Below, piece after piece: positions 46,440 through 54,555 of a DNA stretch of 64,000 nt. Position numbers and translations under genes: made by a program. Source of the stretch: Qipengyuania flava (GTDB taxonomy: Bacteria > Pseudomonadota > Alphaproteobacteria > Sphingomonadales > Sphingomonadaceae); the NCBI RefSeq assembly GCF_011762005.1, contig NZ_JAASQU010000002.1:682001-746000 (forward strand). The letters run 5' to 3'. Every line of letters begins with the position of its first letter. Positions within the stretch are counted from its first letter, which is position 1. The notes under the pieces were generated by a model, which worked only from the letters and a program-made list of their open reading frames with translations, was not told the origin of the DNA and did no database searches.

Positions 46440-47141
46440 ATGAGCAAAGCCGAAATTTTGCGTCCCGCTGTCATCCTGCTCTCGGGCGGGCTAGATTCCA
46501 TGGTCAGCGCCGCGCTTGCGCGCGAACGCGGACATTCCCTCCACGCGCTGACGATCGATTATGGCCAGAGGCATATTCGTGAACTGCAGTCCGCGCGCGC
46601 GATCGCCGAGAAGCTCGGTGTCGAACGGCATGTCGAACTGCCGCTGGACCTGCGCCAGTTCGGTGGATCGGCACTGACGGCAGATATCGACGTCCCGAAG
46701 GACGGCGTGGCCGAGACCATCCCGGTCACCTACGTCCCGGCACGCAACCTCGTGTTCCTTGCGCTGACCACCGCCTTCGCGGAAACGTCTGCCTCGCGGG
46801 ACATCTTCATCGGCGTGAACGCGCTCGATTATTCCGGATATCCCGATTGTCGGCCCGAATTCATTGCCAGTTTTGCCGAGACCGCACGCCTTGGGACGAA
46901 GCAGGGCGTCGAGGGCGATCCGTTCACGATCCACGCACCTCTGCAAAACATGACAAAGGCGGATATCGCGCGGGAATGTCATCGACTGGGCCTTGATCCG
47001 GCATGGAGTTGGTCTTGCTATGACCCGACACCTGATGGGCTCGCCTGCGGTGTGTGCGATTCCTGCCGGCTGCGGCGAAAAGGCTTTGCCGAAGCGGAGC
47101 TTGTCGATACCACCCCCTATGCGAGAGACATAGACGACTAG
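46440..47141 (+). CDS. queC: 7-cyano-7-deazaguanine synthase
   Basis: 233-aa enzyme of queuosine biosynthesis; makes preQ0 from carboxy-deazaguanine using ammonia and ATP. PP-loop motif LLSGGLDSMVSA (14-25) and the C-terminal zinc site CGVCDSCRLR. The domain around VPARNLVFLALTTAFAE and the block DYSGYPDCRPEF are typical QueC. MFS gene follows 13 bases downstream. Complete length. Confidence 0.95.
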   Translation: MSKAEILRPAVILLSGGLDSMVSAALARERGHSLHALTIDYGQRHIRELQSARAIAEKLGVERHVELPLDLRQFGGSALTADIDVPKDGVAETIPVTYVPARNLVFLALTTAFAETSASRDIFIGVNALDYSGYPDCRPEFIASFAETARLGTKQGVEGDPFTIHAPLQNMTKADIARECHRLGLDPAWSWSCYDPTPDGLACGVCDSCRLRRKGFAEAELVDTTPYARDIDD

Positions 47142-47154
47142 GGGAGTAGGGAAT

Positions 47155-48744
47155 TTGACCGAAGCGAGCGACGCCGCAAAGCCTGAAGAAGCGACGGCGG
47201 GCAGCGGTTCGGACACGGTTCCCGCCTATAGTTGGTACGCCCTCGGCGTTCTCGTTCTCATTTATGTGCTGAATTTTATCGACCGGCAGATCCTGTCGAT
47301 CCTGGCGAACGACATCAAGGCCGACCTCGGAGTCGAGGACGATTATCTCGGCTTTCTCTACGGCACGGCTTTTGCAGTATTCTACGCGCTGTTCGGGATC
47401 CCGCTCGGCAAGCTTGCCGATAGCTGGAAGCGGGTGCGATTGATGAGCCTCGGACTGGCGCTGTGGTCCACCATGACCGCCCTGTCCGGTTTCGCCAAGA
47501 ATGCCACCACGTTGACCGTGGCGCGCATCGGGGTGGGGGTGGGTGAGGCGACTGCCAGCCCCTCTGCCTATTCGCTGATTTCGGACTGGTTCCCTGCGCG
47601 ACTGCGCGCCACCGCGCTCGCGATCTATTCCTCCGGGCTTTATATCGGCGGGGGCATATCGCTGCTGATCGGCGGATTGATCGTCGAGAACTGGAACGCC
47701 GCCTACCCCGATGGCGGCCCGCTCGGACTGGTCGGTTGGCAGGCAGCCTTCCTTTCGGTGGGGCTACCCGGTTTGGTGCTTGCGCTATGGGTACTGACCC
47801 TGCGCGAGCCCGTTCGCGGCGCGATCGATGGCCTGACGACGCCGGAAGATCCCGCGCCGTTCCGCGGCTTCGTGCAGGAACTGTTCCAAGTGATACCGCC
47901 CTTCACGGTCTTCGGCGCTGCGTCGCGTGGTACCGGCGCGCTGGTGGTCAATCTGCTTGGCGCGGCCTTTTTTGCCGGGCTCGCATGGGCCTTGTGGCGC
48001 TGGACGGGCGTCTTCGAACAATGGCTGTTTCTGGGCGTCGGCTATTATGCCGTCTTCAGCTGGGCCATGGGCCTTCGCGCAAGGGACTTGCCCACCTTCA
48101 AGCTCACCTGGGGGTCGCCCGCATTCCTCTGCGTGGTGCTGGGCTATGGGACGGTCGCCTTCACTGCCTATGCGGCTTCCTATTGGGGGGCCCCTTATGC
48201 GGAGCGCGCACTGGGCGTCGATAAGACCGACCTGGGCTGGTTTCTCGGCGCCCCGGCTGCCGTGGCAGGATTTCTCGGTGTTATCATAGGCGGGCGGCTG
48301 GCCGATTTCCTTCTCGAACGCCGACCCGAAGGTCGCGTTTGGGTGATCCTGTTCGGGCTCGTCACTCCGCTACCCGCAATGTGGCTGGCCTATACCACCG
48401 ATGATGTCGTGCTCTTCTACATTGGCGCATTTCTCGCGCAGATGCTCAGCGCAGCCGCATTGGGTGCAGCTGCGGCCTCGAGCCAGGCATTGGTGCTGCC
48501 GCGAATGCGCGGTCTGGCCACGGCAACCTTCTTCTTGTCGACCACGCTGATCGGGCTGGGCCTCGGCCCATTCATGGCGGGCTATGTATCGGCAACCAAT
48601 GGCGACGACCTGTCACTCGGGGTGTTGTCGACTTTGATCGCAGCGCCTTTCGGCTTCGTGCTGTTGATCGCCGCGCTCAGGCTCGTGCCGCAAGCGGCGG
48701 CCAGTGTGGTCGAGCGCGCACGTGCCGCCGGGGAACCAGTCTAG
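47155..48744 (+). CDS. MFS transporter, spinster-like group
   Basis: 529-aa inner-membrane transporter with about 12 helices. The first half shows the MFS motif GKLADSWKRVRLM, NFIDRQILSILA and GEATASPSAYSLISDWFP, as in the spinster-like lysophospholipid/sugar-phosphate transporter group; the second half is shorter between helices 6 and 8, where an inserted loop is present. The TTG start follows GGGGAG with 8-base spacing. It overlaps the convergent sodC gene by 4 bases. Substrate unknown. Confidence 0.83.
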   Translation: MTEASDAAKPEEATAGSGSDTVPAYSWYALGVLVLIYVLNFIDRQILSILANDIKADLGVEDDYLGFLYGTAFAVFYALFGIPLGKLADSWKRVRLMSLGLALWSTMTALSGFAKNATTLTVARIGVGVGEATASPSAYSLISDWFPARLRATALAIYSSGLYIGGGISLLIGGLIVENWNAAYPDGGPLGLVGWQAAFLSVGLPGLVLALWVLTLREPVRGAIDGLTTPEDPAPFRGFVQELFQVIPPFTVFGAASRGTGALVVNLLGAAFFAGLAWALWRWTGVFEQWLFLGVGYYAVFSWAMGLRARDLPTFKLTWGSPAFLCVVLGYGTVAFTAYAASYWGAPYAERALGVDKTDLGWFLGAPAAVAGFLGVIIGGRLADFLLERRPEGRVWVILFGLVTPLPAMWLAYTTDDVVLFYIGAFLAQMLSAAALGAAAASSQALVLPRMRGLATATFFLSTTLIGLGLGPFMAGYVSATNGDDLSLGVLSTLIAAPFGFVLLIAALRLVPQAAASVVERARAAGEPV

Positions 48745-49277
48745 GCGGGTTTCAGGACTCCGCAGGCGATCCGCGATCCAGCATTGCCCGACGGATCTGT
48801 CCGATAGTCGTCTGCACTGGCGTGCACCACAACTGCGGTACCATCGGCGTCGAATATGTTCTCGAGGACGATCCGGGCGTCACCGTCGAGCTCGACTTGC
48901 GTACTGCCGCTGCGGTTCTCTCCGATGACGAGATTCGGCATGTCTCCGAGGTGTTTGCCGCCCGGTGAAAGCGCCCCGTGCGTTTCGCCGCCCGGGTTCA
49001 GGTGACCACCTGCGCTGGAGAAGTCGGGAGCGATACACTTTCCCGTGGTGTGGAGATGGAAACCATGTTCGCCCGGTGACATGCCTGTGGCGGCAACGGC
49101 AACCGTAACGCTTTTACCGTTGGAGAGGAGTTGGACCGTACCCGCGGGCAGGCCGTTTGCGAATTGCAATGTCGTCTGTCCTACGCGGTCTGTCGCGAGG
49201 TCGTCGACGGTCGTGCAGGAGGTCACTGCGAACGCGCTTGCAGTGGCGAGAACTGCGATTTTGGAGAGGCTCTTCAT
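48741..49277 (-). CDS. sodC: Cu/Zn superoxide dismutase lipoprotein
   Basis: 178-aa periplasmic or outer-membrane superoxide dismutase. Signal peptide with lipobox FAVTSC. Copper/zinc ligands: GEHGFHLH near 64-71, SAGGHLNP, HGALSPGGKHLGD and VVVHASADDY near 151-160. The late pair of cysteines (GKCIAP and RIACGVL) forms the conserved disulfide. Protects against external superoxide. It converges on the MFS gene with a 4-base overlap, and a terminator of the neighbouring OmpA gene lies upstream. Confidence 0.9.
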   Translation of the reverse strand: MKSLSKIAVLATASAFAVTSCTTVDDLATDRVGQTTLQFANGLPAGTVQLLSNGKSVTVAVAATGMSPGEHGFHLHTTGKCIAPDFSSAGGHLNPGGETHGALSPGGKHLGDMPNLVIGENRSGSTQVELDGDARIVLENIFDADGTAVVVHASADDYRTDPSGNAGSRIACGVLKPA

Positions 49278-49315
49278 GACGGTCCTTTCGAATGTCTGCG
49301 GCTTTTGCGTCACCA

Positions 49316-49345
49316 ACGAAAAAGGGGCCGGATTGCTCCGGCCCC
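49316..49345 (-). terminator. rho-independent terminator of the OmpA gene
   Basis: GGGGCCGGA (49324-49332) pairs with TCCGGCCCC (49337-49345), loop TTGC. On the minus strand TTTTTCGTT follows, a good U-tract, 28 bases after the ompA stop codon. Confidence 0.85.
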
Positions 49346-49372
49346 TCGTTCGATTTGGCGTGTAGCCGTCGC

Positions 49373-50482
49373 TTACATGCCCGAACCCGGACCGTAAGTG
49401 ATTTCGACGCGACGGTTCTGCAGTTCGCGAACGCCGTCGGCGGTCGGTACGCGCGGCTGCGATTCACCGAACGCTTCGCTGGTGATCCGGGTGTCCGGAA
49501 TGCCGCGCGAGGTCAGGTAACCACGGACCGAGGCGTTACGACGCTCGGCAAGACCCATGTTGTAGGTCGTCGAGCCCGAACGGTCGGTGTGACCGGCAAG
49601 CATGACCGCGGCGGTGCCGCAGTTAGCGTAAGCCGAGACCGCGTTGTCGAGGATCGTCGCAGCTTCCGGCGTGATGTCCGACTTGTCCCAGTTGAAGAAG
49701 ACAATGTACGGACCCGTCTCGCAGACCGGCGCCGGCGGCGGCGGGGGCGGCGGGGGAGGCGGCGGCGGCGGGGGCGGCGGCGGCGGAGGCGGCGGTGCAG
49801 CCGGCTCGCCGAAGTTGAACTCAAGCGTACCCATCAGCGAATGGCTGGTGAAGGTGTCTTCGAGGGTGTTGCCACCGAGGTCGACCAGTTCAACACTCTC
49901 TGCGTTGAAGAAGCGGTAGCGCAGGCCGACATCGATCGAATCGGTCAGCGGAGCGCGAACGCCAGCGAGAACCTGCCATGCAAGGCCGCTGTCGGAATCG
50001 TCGATCGACGAGGTGAAGTTCGAATAAGGTGCGACTTCATAGCTGGTACGAGCAACGCCGACACCACCGCCGACATAACCCTGCAGGCCATCGTCGGGAC
50101 CGAAGTCCACGAGGCCGTTGAGCATGAAGGAAAGAGCGTTCGCGTCACCGCCTGCAGGGTAGAAGCCTGCCGGAGCAACTGCGCCCGGGCCGTATACCAG
50201 GCCAGGCGTTGCAACATTGATGCCGTCGACATTGGCCTGACGGTAGCTGACTTCTGCTTCCAGACGGAATCCGCCGAAGTCGTAACCGACGTAACCGCCA
50301 CCGTCGAAGCCGAGGTCATGGCTGACTTCGTGGGTGTCGGTCGTAGCGTTGATATCGAAATCGCCGTCTTCGACCAGCATCGAGCCGAATTCGGCGCCGA
50401 TGTACCAGCTGTCGTCCTTAGCCAGGGCAGGCGATGCAAGGGCCGTAGAGGCCATCGCCATTCCTATGACGAATTTCCGCAT
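49373..50482 (-). CDS. OmpA-family porin with polyproline linker
   Basis: 369-aa outer-membrane protein. Signal peptide ending ASPALAK, then a beta-barrel-like half with alternating aromatic residues (EVSHDLGFDGGGYVGYDFGG), then about 22 consecutive prolines, then a C-terminal OmpA/peptidoglycan-binding domain with LAGHTDRSGSTTYNMGLAERRN and RRVEITYG at the end. The long proline run is exceptional; the DNA coding it is a GC-rich CCG/CGG stretch prone to slippage. It anchors the outer membrane to the cell wall. A promoter candidate is at 50526-50554. Confidence 0.88.
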   Translation of the reverse strand: MRKFVIGMAMASTALASPALAKDDSWYIGAEFGSMLVEDGDFDINATTDTHEVSHDLGFDGGGYVGYDFGGFRLEAEVSYRQANVDGINVATPGLVYGPGAVAPAGFYPAGGDANALSFMLNGLVDFGPDDGLQGYVGGGVGVARTSYEVAPYSNFTSSIDDSDSGLAWQVLAGVRAPLTDSIDVGLRYRFFNAESVELVDLGGNTLEDTFTSHSLMGTLEFNFGEPAAPPPPPPPPPPPPPPPPPPPPPAPVCETGPYIVFFNWDKSDITPEAATILDNAVSAYANCGTAAVMLAGHTDRSGSTTYNMGLAERRNASVRGYLTSRGIPDTRITSEAFGESQPRVPTADGVRELQNRRVEITYGPGSGM

Positions 50483-50525
50483 TATAGTTTCCCCTTTTTG
50501 CGAATTGGAGCCACCGAGTAGAACA

Positions 50526-50554
50526 TATCTAACTTTGTCCCCATGAGGTGGCAA
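50526..50554 (-). promoter_or_regulatory. candidate promoter of the OmpA gene
   Basis: On the minus strand TTGCCA (50554-50549), 17 bases, then TAGATA (50531-50526). It gives a 5' leader of about 35-40 bases before the ATG at 50482 and lies in the gap between ompA and the GTA cluster. Spacing fits a sigma-70-type promoter, but the boxes are only partial matches. Confidence 0.4.
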
Positions 50555-50672
50555 GCAAACAATCGGTAGGAACTGTTGCAAGATTGCCGCTTTTCCTACG
50601 CGATGAGAATGAGTTCCGTATCCGGGATCCCTTCCGTGACAGGCGAACGCCATAGTCTGTCGGCGGTTCCCG

Positions 50673-51131
50673 TCAATCGTCGGGAAAAATGGCCAGTGTT
50701 GCAAGCTTGTCGATCAGAGCGACAATTGCTGCGCGTGCCTGTGCGTCGACGACTGCCCCACCGATGGGTTCATCGGGGCGTTCGGCACGGATCCATTCAT
50801 CCCGGTATACCCATCTCTCCCCGCTATCCGCGTTGTAGATGTGCATTCCGGCCAGGGGCTGGCAGAAGGTCCATTGTTCGCTGTCCCAGCATGCCAGCAT
50901 ATCCTCCCGCTCGAACCATGCATCGGAAGCGGTCGCTGCAACGACCCAGCACTCGCCGGCCTGCGGGTTCGACGGCGGCGCGGTTGTGCTGCCTTTGACC
51001 ACGGGATGGAGCAACACGTCGATCCGCGCGAGGGCTTCGTTGACAAACGCCTCTTTCTGGGCCTGCGCAGCCGCCAACAAAGGGAGGTCGAGGCGCGGTG
51101 TGGCGGCGTCGAATGGGATTGGCTGGGTCAA
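50673..51131 (-). CDS. DUF2793 protein at the end of the GTA cluster
   Basis: 152-aa protein. The N-terminal PRLDLPLLAAAQAQKEAFVNEALARIDVLL and the middle GECWVVAATASDAWFER are characteristic of DUF2793, found in phage tails and GTA clusters of alphaproteobacteria, and the C-terminus is predicted to be alpha-helical. It follows the g15-like hub gene after 12 bases on the same strand. Function unproven; tail-tip decoration or adhesion is inferred. It is the last gene of the cluster. Confidence 0.8.
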   Translation of the reverse strand: MTQPIPFDAATPRLDLPLLAAAQAQKEAFVNEALARIDVLLHPVVKGSTTAPPSNPQAGECWVVAATASDAWFEREDMLACWDSEQWTFCQPLAGMHIYNADSGERWVYRDEWIRAERPDEPIGGAVVDAQARAAIVALIDKLATLAIFPDD

Positions 51132-51143
51132 TCTCGGCTCCTG

Positions 51144-53324
51144 TCAAATCGTCGAGGGAAGGTGGGTGAGTAATAGCGGAAGCGAGCGTGCGTAGCTGCC
51201 GCTTTGCCGAACCCAGACCGGTTGACCGGGATATGCGGCTGCGACGTCTGCAAGACTTGCCGCGGAAAGATGAAAGCGGGACTGGTCGCTCGTCCATATC
51301 CGTTCCGGCTTGGCAGGCTCGCCAATGCCGATCTCGTAGATTTCGTCCTGTTCGACCAACGGTTGCTCGACTTCGTTCAGCCAATGCCACCCGCCGCGCG
51401 CTCGGCGCGTCCAGGACAGCTCGAGCCCGCCCTCGCGTGGGTATCTTTGTCTAGGGTGTACCGGTGAGAGCGGTCTGCGCGTACTGCCGGATCCCTCAAG
51501 CGTGGCATAGACCGGCTCGTCATCCGCGTGGCCGATAGCGGCCAGCAGACTTTTGGCATCAAACTCAACGTCGTCCGGCAGCGCCCAAAGTCGCTCGTCG
51601 AGCGCAGTTGCTGGCGTACCTGCCGAATGGCCGACGAGCGCGTGGTGCTCGGTCCCGCCGCGCCCCCTCAACAGTCCGAACAGGCGCCATTCCCCTTCAC
51701 CGAGCGCCTCGTAGCGCGCGAATTGGATGATTTCCTCGCCGACCAGTAGCCGGTTGGCACCCTGTGCCAGAGCGCTTGTGGTCGCCGGTTCGAACGCGGG
51801 CGCCTCATGATCGAGCCGTAAATGCAGCCCTGCCGCAGGCTCGAAGCGCAGGCCGCGACTGGGGGCGAGGGGCGCCAGCAATCGTCCGCCGATCGCACGG
51901 TCGGGACCGCTCTCACCGAGCGGGATCAGCGCGCCATCGCGAAGATGATACAGTGCTGCGCCCGCCCAGCGGCCGTCGGGTGCGCCGACCGCGGCAAAGC
52001 GTTGCGGCTGGCCATCCGGCCCGGTGCCGTCCCACGGCAGTTCGAAGGCGCGCAAAAGGCTTCCAACCGCTTGGCGATCGGGCGGATCCCACGCCGCTCC
52101 GCCATCGGCTGCGGCGGCTACCGGAGTGGCGGTCGCGTGTCGTTGCAGGTCGAGCTCGATTCCGATTTCGCGCCATTCCCATGCAGTCACCTGCCACAGG
52201 CCGGGATGGTCGGGAATGCGGACAATGCTTCCGGGGCCGACTTTAGGATCGAGTGCTGCAATGCGCAAAGACAGCGTGTCGCTCTGCCAGCGCTCACGAA
52301 GCCGTGTGCGCGACAGCAATGCGCGGGCATTGGTTGCATTCAGCACCCCGGGCAATTCGAGCACAGCTCTTCCGCCCGCTTCTCCTGGCGCGCGCTGAAG
52401 TCCCGGCTGGTAGGAACGCGCAGAGTCGTAATAGCGAAGCGCAGTAATCGGCTCGACAAGGGTTGCTCTCGTGCGCTCGATACCCGCCATCCGACCGAAA
52501 TCGCCTTCCGGGGTGACGACAGGGTCGGACAGTGTGATCGGGGCTTCGCTTTCAAGGTCGACCGAGGCAAGCCGGGGCCCGTCCGGTGTCCATTGTACCC
52601 CTAGTGGCGTTAGCCGCGCTAGATGCGTCAAGGTCGCTGCGGCGCTGCCGCCATCGTGGATGTAGCCTTCAAGTTCCGCAATCGGAGCGGTTACGGCGTC
52701 GAACCCGTGTGTCCGCGCGATCTCGCCTGCCACCCCCGTTGCGGATCCGGCCAAAACTTCGAAGCTCAGCGCCGGGACACGATTGCCGAAATCCTCCAGT
52801 GCGAGATCCTCGAACACGACATAGGCGCAGCCACGAAAGGCCGGGCAGCGTGCGCCCAGTTCGGCGACCAGCAGCGGATCGGGCGGTTGATCGGCATGGC
52901 CACGATGAACGCGCAGCGATCCGCCGGTCTTGAGATCGCCTGCTGCGCCGCGCAGCAAATGTCCATCGGCCCAGATCCTGCCCACGCGTTCGATCGGTTG
53001 GCTGGAAAGCGCGACCGCCAGCGAAACCGAATAGCTGTAGCTCGTGGTCTTCGGCCGACCCTTGCCGCCACCCGAAGTCTCGCGCCGCTCGGCAAGGTCG
53101 CTCGCCCAGATCACGCTGCCGGGCACGCGGACGCGGCCATACAATCCCGGAATGGGCTGGCCGTAGCTGGAGGTGCTCACCGCCAGCTCTGTCAGGCGTG
53201 GCCCATCGCGCCGCCCATTGCCGATAATCTCGCGGTCCAGACCGCGGCCGAGCGTCGCACCGATAGCGCCGCCAAGCGGCCCACCGACCAGCGTTCCGAT
53301 CGCTCCGAGTACTAACGTTGCCAT
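51144..53324 (-). CDS. GTA tail hub/host-specificity protein (g15 homologue)
   Basis: 726-aa virion protein at the tail tip. The N-terminus has a Gly/Ala-rich segment (GAIGTLVGGPLGGAIGATLG) then the conserved start YGQPIPGLYGRVRVPGSVIWASDL. A central phage-tail_3-like module covers roughly residues 200-400 (FDAVTAPIAELEGYIHD and the following strands) with Gln/Arg-rich loops. It is only about half the length of RcGTA g15 (1304 aa), and the TIM-barrel block of that protein has no counterpart here. It overlaps the g14 peptidase gene by 13 bases and is translationally coupled. Contacts the recipient cell. Confidence 0.85.
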   Translation of the reverse strand: MATLVLGAIGTLVGGPLGGAIGATLGRGLDREIIGNGRRDGPRLTELAVSTSSYGQPIPGLYGRVRVPGSVIWASDLAERRETSGGGKGRPKTTSYSYSVSLAVALSSQPIERVGRIWADGHLLRGAAGDLKTGGSLRVHRGHADQPPDPLLVAELGARCPAFRGCAYVVFEDLALEDFGNRVPALSFEVLAGSATGVAGEIARTHGFDAVTAPIAELEGYIHDGGSAAATLTHLARLTPLGVQWTPDGPRLASVDLESEAPITLSDPVVTPEGDFGRMAGIERTRATLVEPITALRYYDSARSYQPGLQRAPGEAGGRAVLELPGVLNATNARALLSRTRLRERWQSDTLSLRIAALDPKVGPGSIVRIPDHPGLWQVTAWEWREIGIELDLQRHATATPVAAAADGGAAWDPPDRQAVGSLLRAFELPWDGTGPDGQPQRFAAVGAPDGRWAGAALYHLRDGALIPLGESGPDRAIGGRLLAPLAPSRGLRFEPAAGLHLRLDHEAPAFEPATTSALAQGANRLLVGEEIIQFARYEALGEGEWRLFGLLRGRGGTEHHALVGHSAGTPATALDERLWALPDDVEFDAKSLLAAIGHADDEPVYATLEGSGSTRRPLSPVHPRQRYPREGGLELSWTRRARGGWHWLNEVEQPLVEQDEIYEIGIGEPAKPERIWTSDQSRFHLSAASLADVAAAYPGQPVWVRQSGSYARSLPLLLTHLPSTI

Positions 53325-53743
53325 AGGTTCTCCGAACGCGCCGCTAGGCGCCAGTGTGCGATCGGGCCAGTTTCCGGGTGGCGGGGTTCGACGACGACGC
53401 GGTTGAGGCCGGCATGCGCATGGACGACACGATCCCCGGCGATTGCGACGATCAGATGGTATTGCGCGGGCCCCGGCTGGGTCAGCAAGACGTCTCCGGG
53501 CAGCACCGGCCCTTCGACGGGCAGGAGGCCGTTGGCATTTGCGAAGCCCAACCAGCGGTGGATCGTCGCATTGCGCAGGCGATAGCCGAAAGGATATCTT
53601 ACGCGCCTACCCGAGGCGGTAAGCGCAGCCCCCACCAGGCCCACGCAATCGAGCCCGGTGTGAGGGTTGCGACCATGCAAGCGGAAAGGTGTGCCGACCA
53701 GCCCCTCGGCTGCAGCGGCGAATGCCGCGGCCGGCGCGCTCAT
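53312..53743 (-). CDS. GTA NlpC/P60 peptidase (g14 homologue)
   Basis: 143-aa cysteine peptidase of the phage tail tip, thought to cut peptidoglycan during delivery. Catalytic Cys33 in LDCVGLV and His96 in QYHLIVA, with a third residue after VVHAHAG, match NlpC/P60. The protein has no signal peptide, as expected for a virion part. Its start overlaps the g13 stop by 4 bases, and it overlaps g15 by 13. Confidence 0.9.
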   Translation of the reverse strand: MSAPAAAFAAAAEGLVGTPFRLHGRNPHTGLDCVGLVGAALTASGRRVRYPFGYRLRNATIHRWLGFANANGLLPVEGPVLPGDVLLTQPGPAQYHLIVAIAGDRVVHAHAGLNRVVVEPRHPETGPIAHWRLAARSENLWQR

Positions 53744-54555
53744 CGCGGCACCGGATAACGCGCCATCATGTCGTTGCCGGGCAAGAAGGGTTCGCCGCGG
53801 AAATTGAGCGCATTGCCGAAGCGGTCGGCGCAGGTGGCCAGCGTCCGGTCGCAGCCCTCGCGCAGGAGAACCCGCCGGCCAGGCTGCACTTCCGGCAGCA
53901 GGGGATCGGCCAGAGTGACCGTGTTCTCCTGCGCATTGACGATAGAATGGGCGATGCCGGTCAGTGGTCCATCGATCCAGCGCAGCCGGCCGAAGCGGTA
54001 CGGGACAGCGTCCGTCAGATCGAGCTTCAGGCTGTGGGCCGCAGGGTCGATCTCGGTGACGAGCGCGCGTCGCTGGTGGAATTGTGGGTTCAGATCACAA
54101 CCCGGCCCGCAGAATTGTGCGCGGCACGAGGGACCCGTCAGCGGGATACGGTCCTGCGCCAAGCGAGCCTTGTCCGAAACGAGTTCGGCGCGAAATGATC
54201 CTGCCTCGCGGCTTATCGCGCCAAGGCTTCCCCTGTACAGCAATACGCTTTCGGAAGTTTGCCAATCGACGACCCCGCTCTCGATCAGGGCAGCATCGTA
54301 GCGGCCCCGAACGAGGTCGTCTGCGCGGATCGCATCATGGCTGAGCGCACCGGCAACGTCGCTCGGATCGTCTTCGAAGCCTGACGTGCGCCGGATCGCG
54401 GAGGGCAGCATTCCCGGCGCGGTGCGATGCATCACACCGTCGAACCACAGGTCGCGGTCGTGCGTTGCGAAGCCGAGCGTCACGCCGTCGCGACGATGGA
54501 TGCGCCACCAGGTCGCCGCTGTGTCGAGCTGGCCGGCAAAGAAAGTCTTGCTCAT
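53740..54555 (-). CDS. GTA DUF2163 protein (g13 homologue)
   Basis: 271-aa baseplate/hub component. Starts MSKTFFAGQLDTAATWWRIHRRDG and contains the DUF2163 blocks TLGFATHDRDL and DLWFDGVMHRTAPGM, plus the C-terminal CDRTLATCADRFGNALNFRGEPFLPGNDMM. Cysteines CRAQFCGPGC suggest an iron-sulfur or disulfide site, as in RcGTA gp13. The start overlaps the g12 stop and its own stop overlaps g14. Confidence 0.88.
   Translation of the reverse strand: MSKTFFAGQLDTAATWWRIHRRDGVTLGFATHDRDLWFDGVMHRTAPGMLPSAIRRTSGFEDDPSDVAGALSHDAIRADDLVRGRYDAALIESGVVDWQTSESVLLYRGSLGAISREAGSFRAELVSDKARLAQDRIPLTGPSCRAQFCGPGCDLNPQFHQRRALVTEIDPAAHSLKLDLTDAVPYRFGRLRWIDGPLTGIAHSIVNAQENTVTLADPLLPEVQPGRRVLLREGCDRTLATCADRFGNALNFRGEPFLPGNDMMARYPVPR

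Noticed and set aside
49730..49800. GGC-rich direct repeats that look like a minisatellite
   Set aside because: They encode the polyproline linker of the OmpA-like protein on the minus strand.
50560..50672. Possible att site or integrase remnant at the end of the GTA cluster
   Set aside because: No tRNA, direct repeat or integrase-like frame is present here; the gap only holds the ompA leader.
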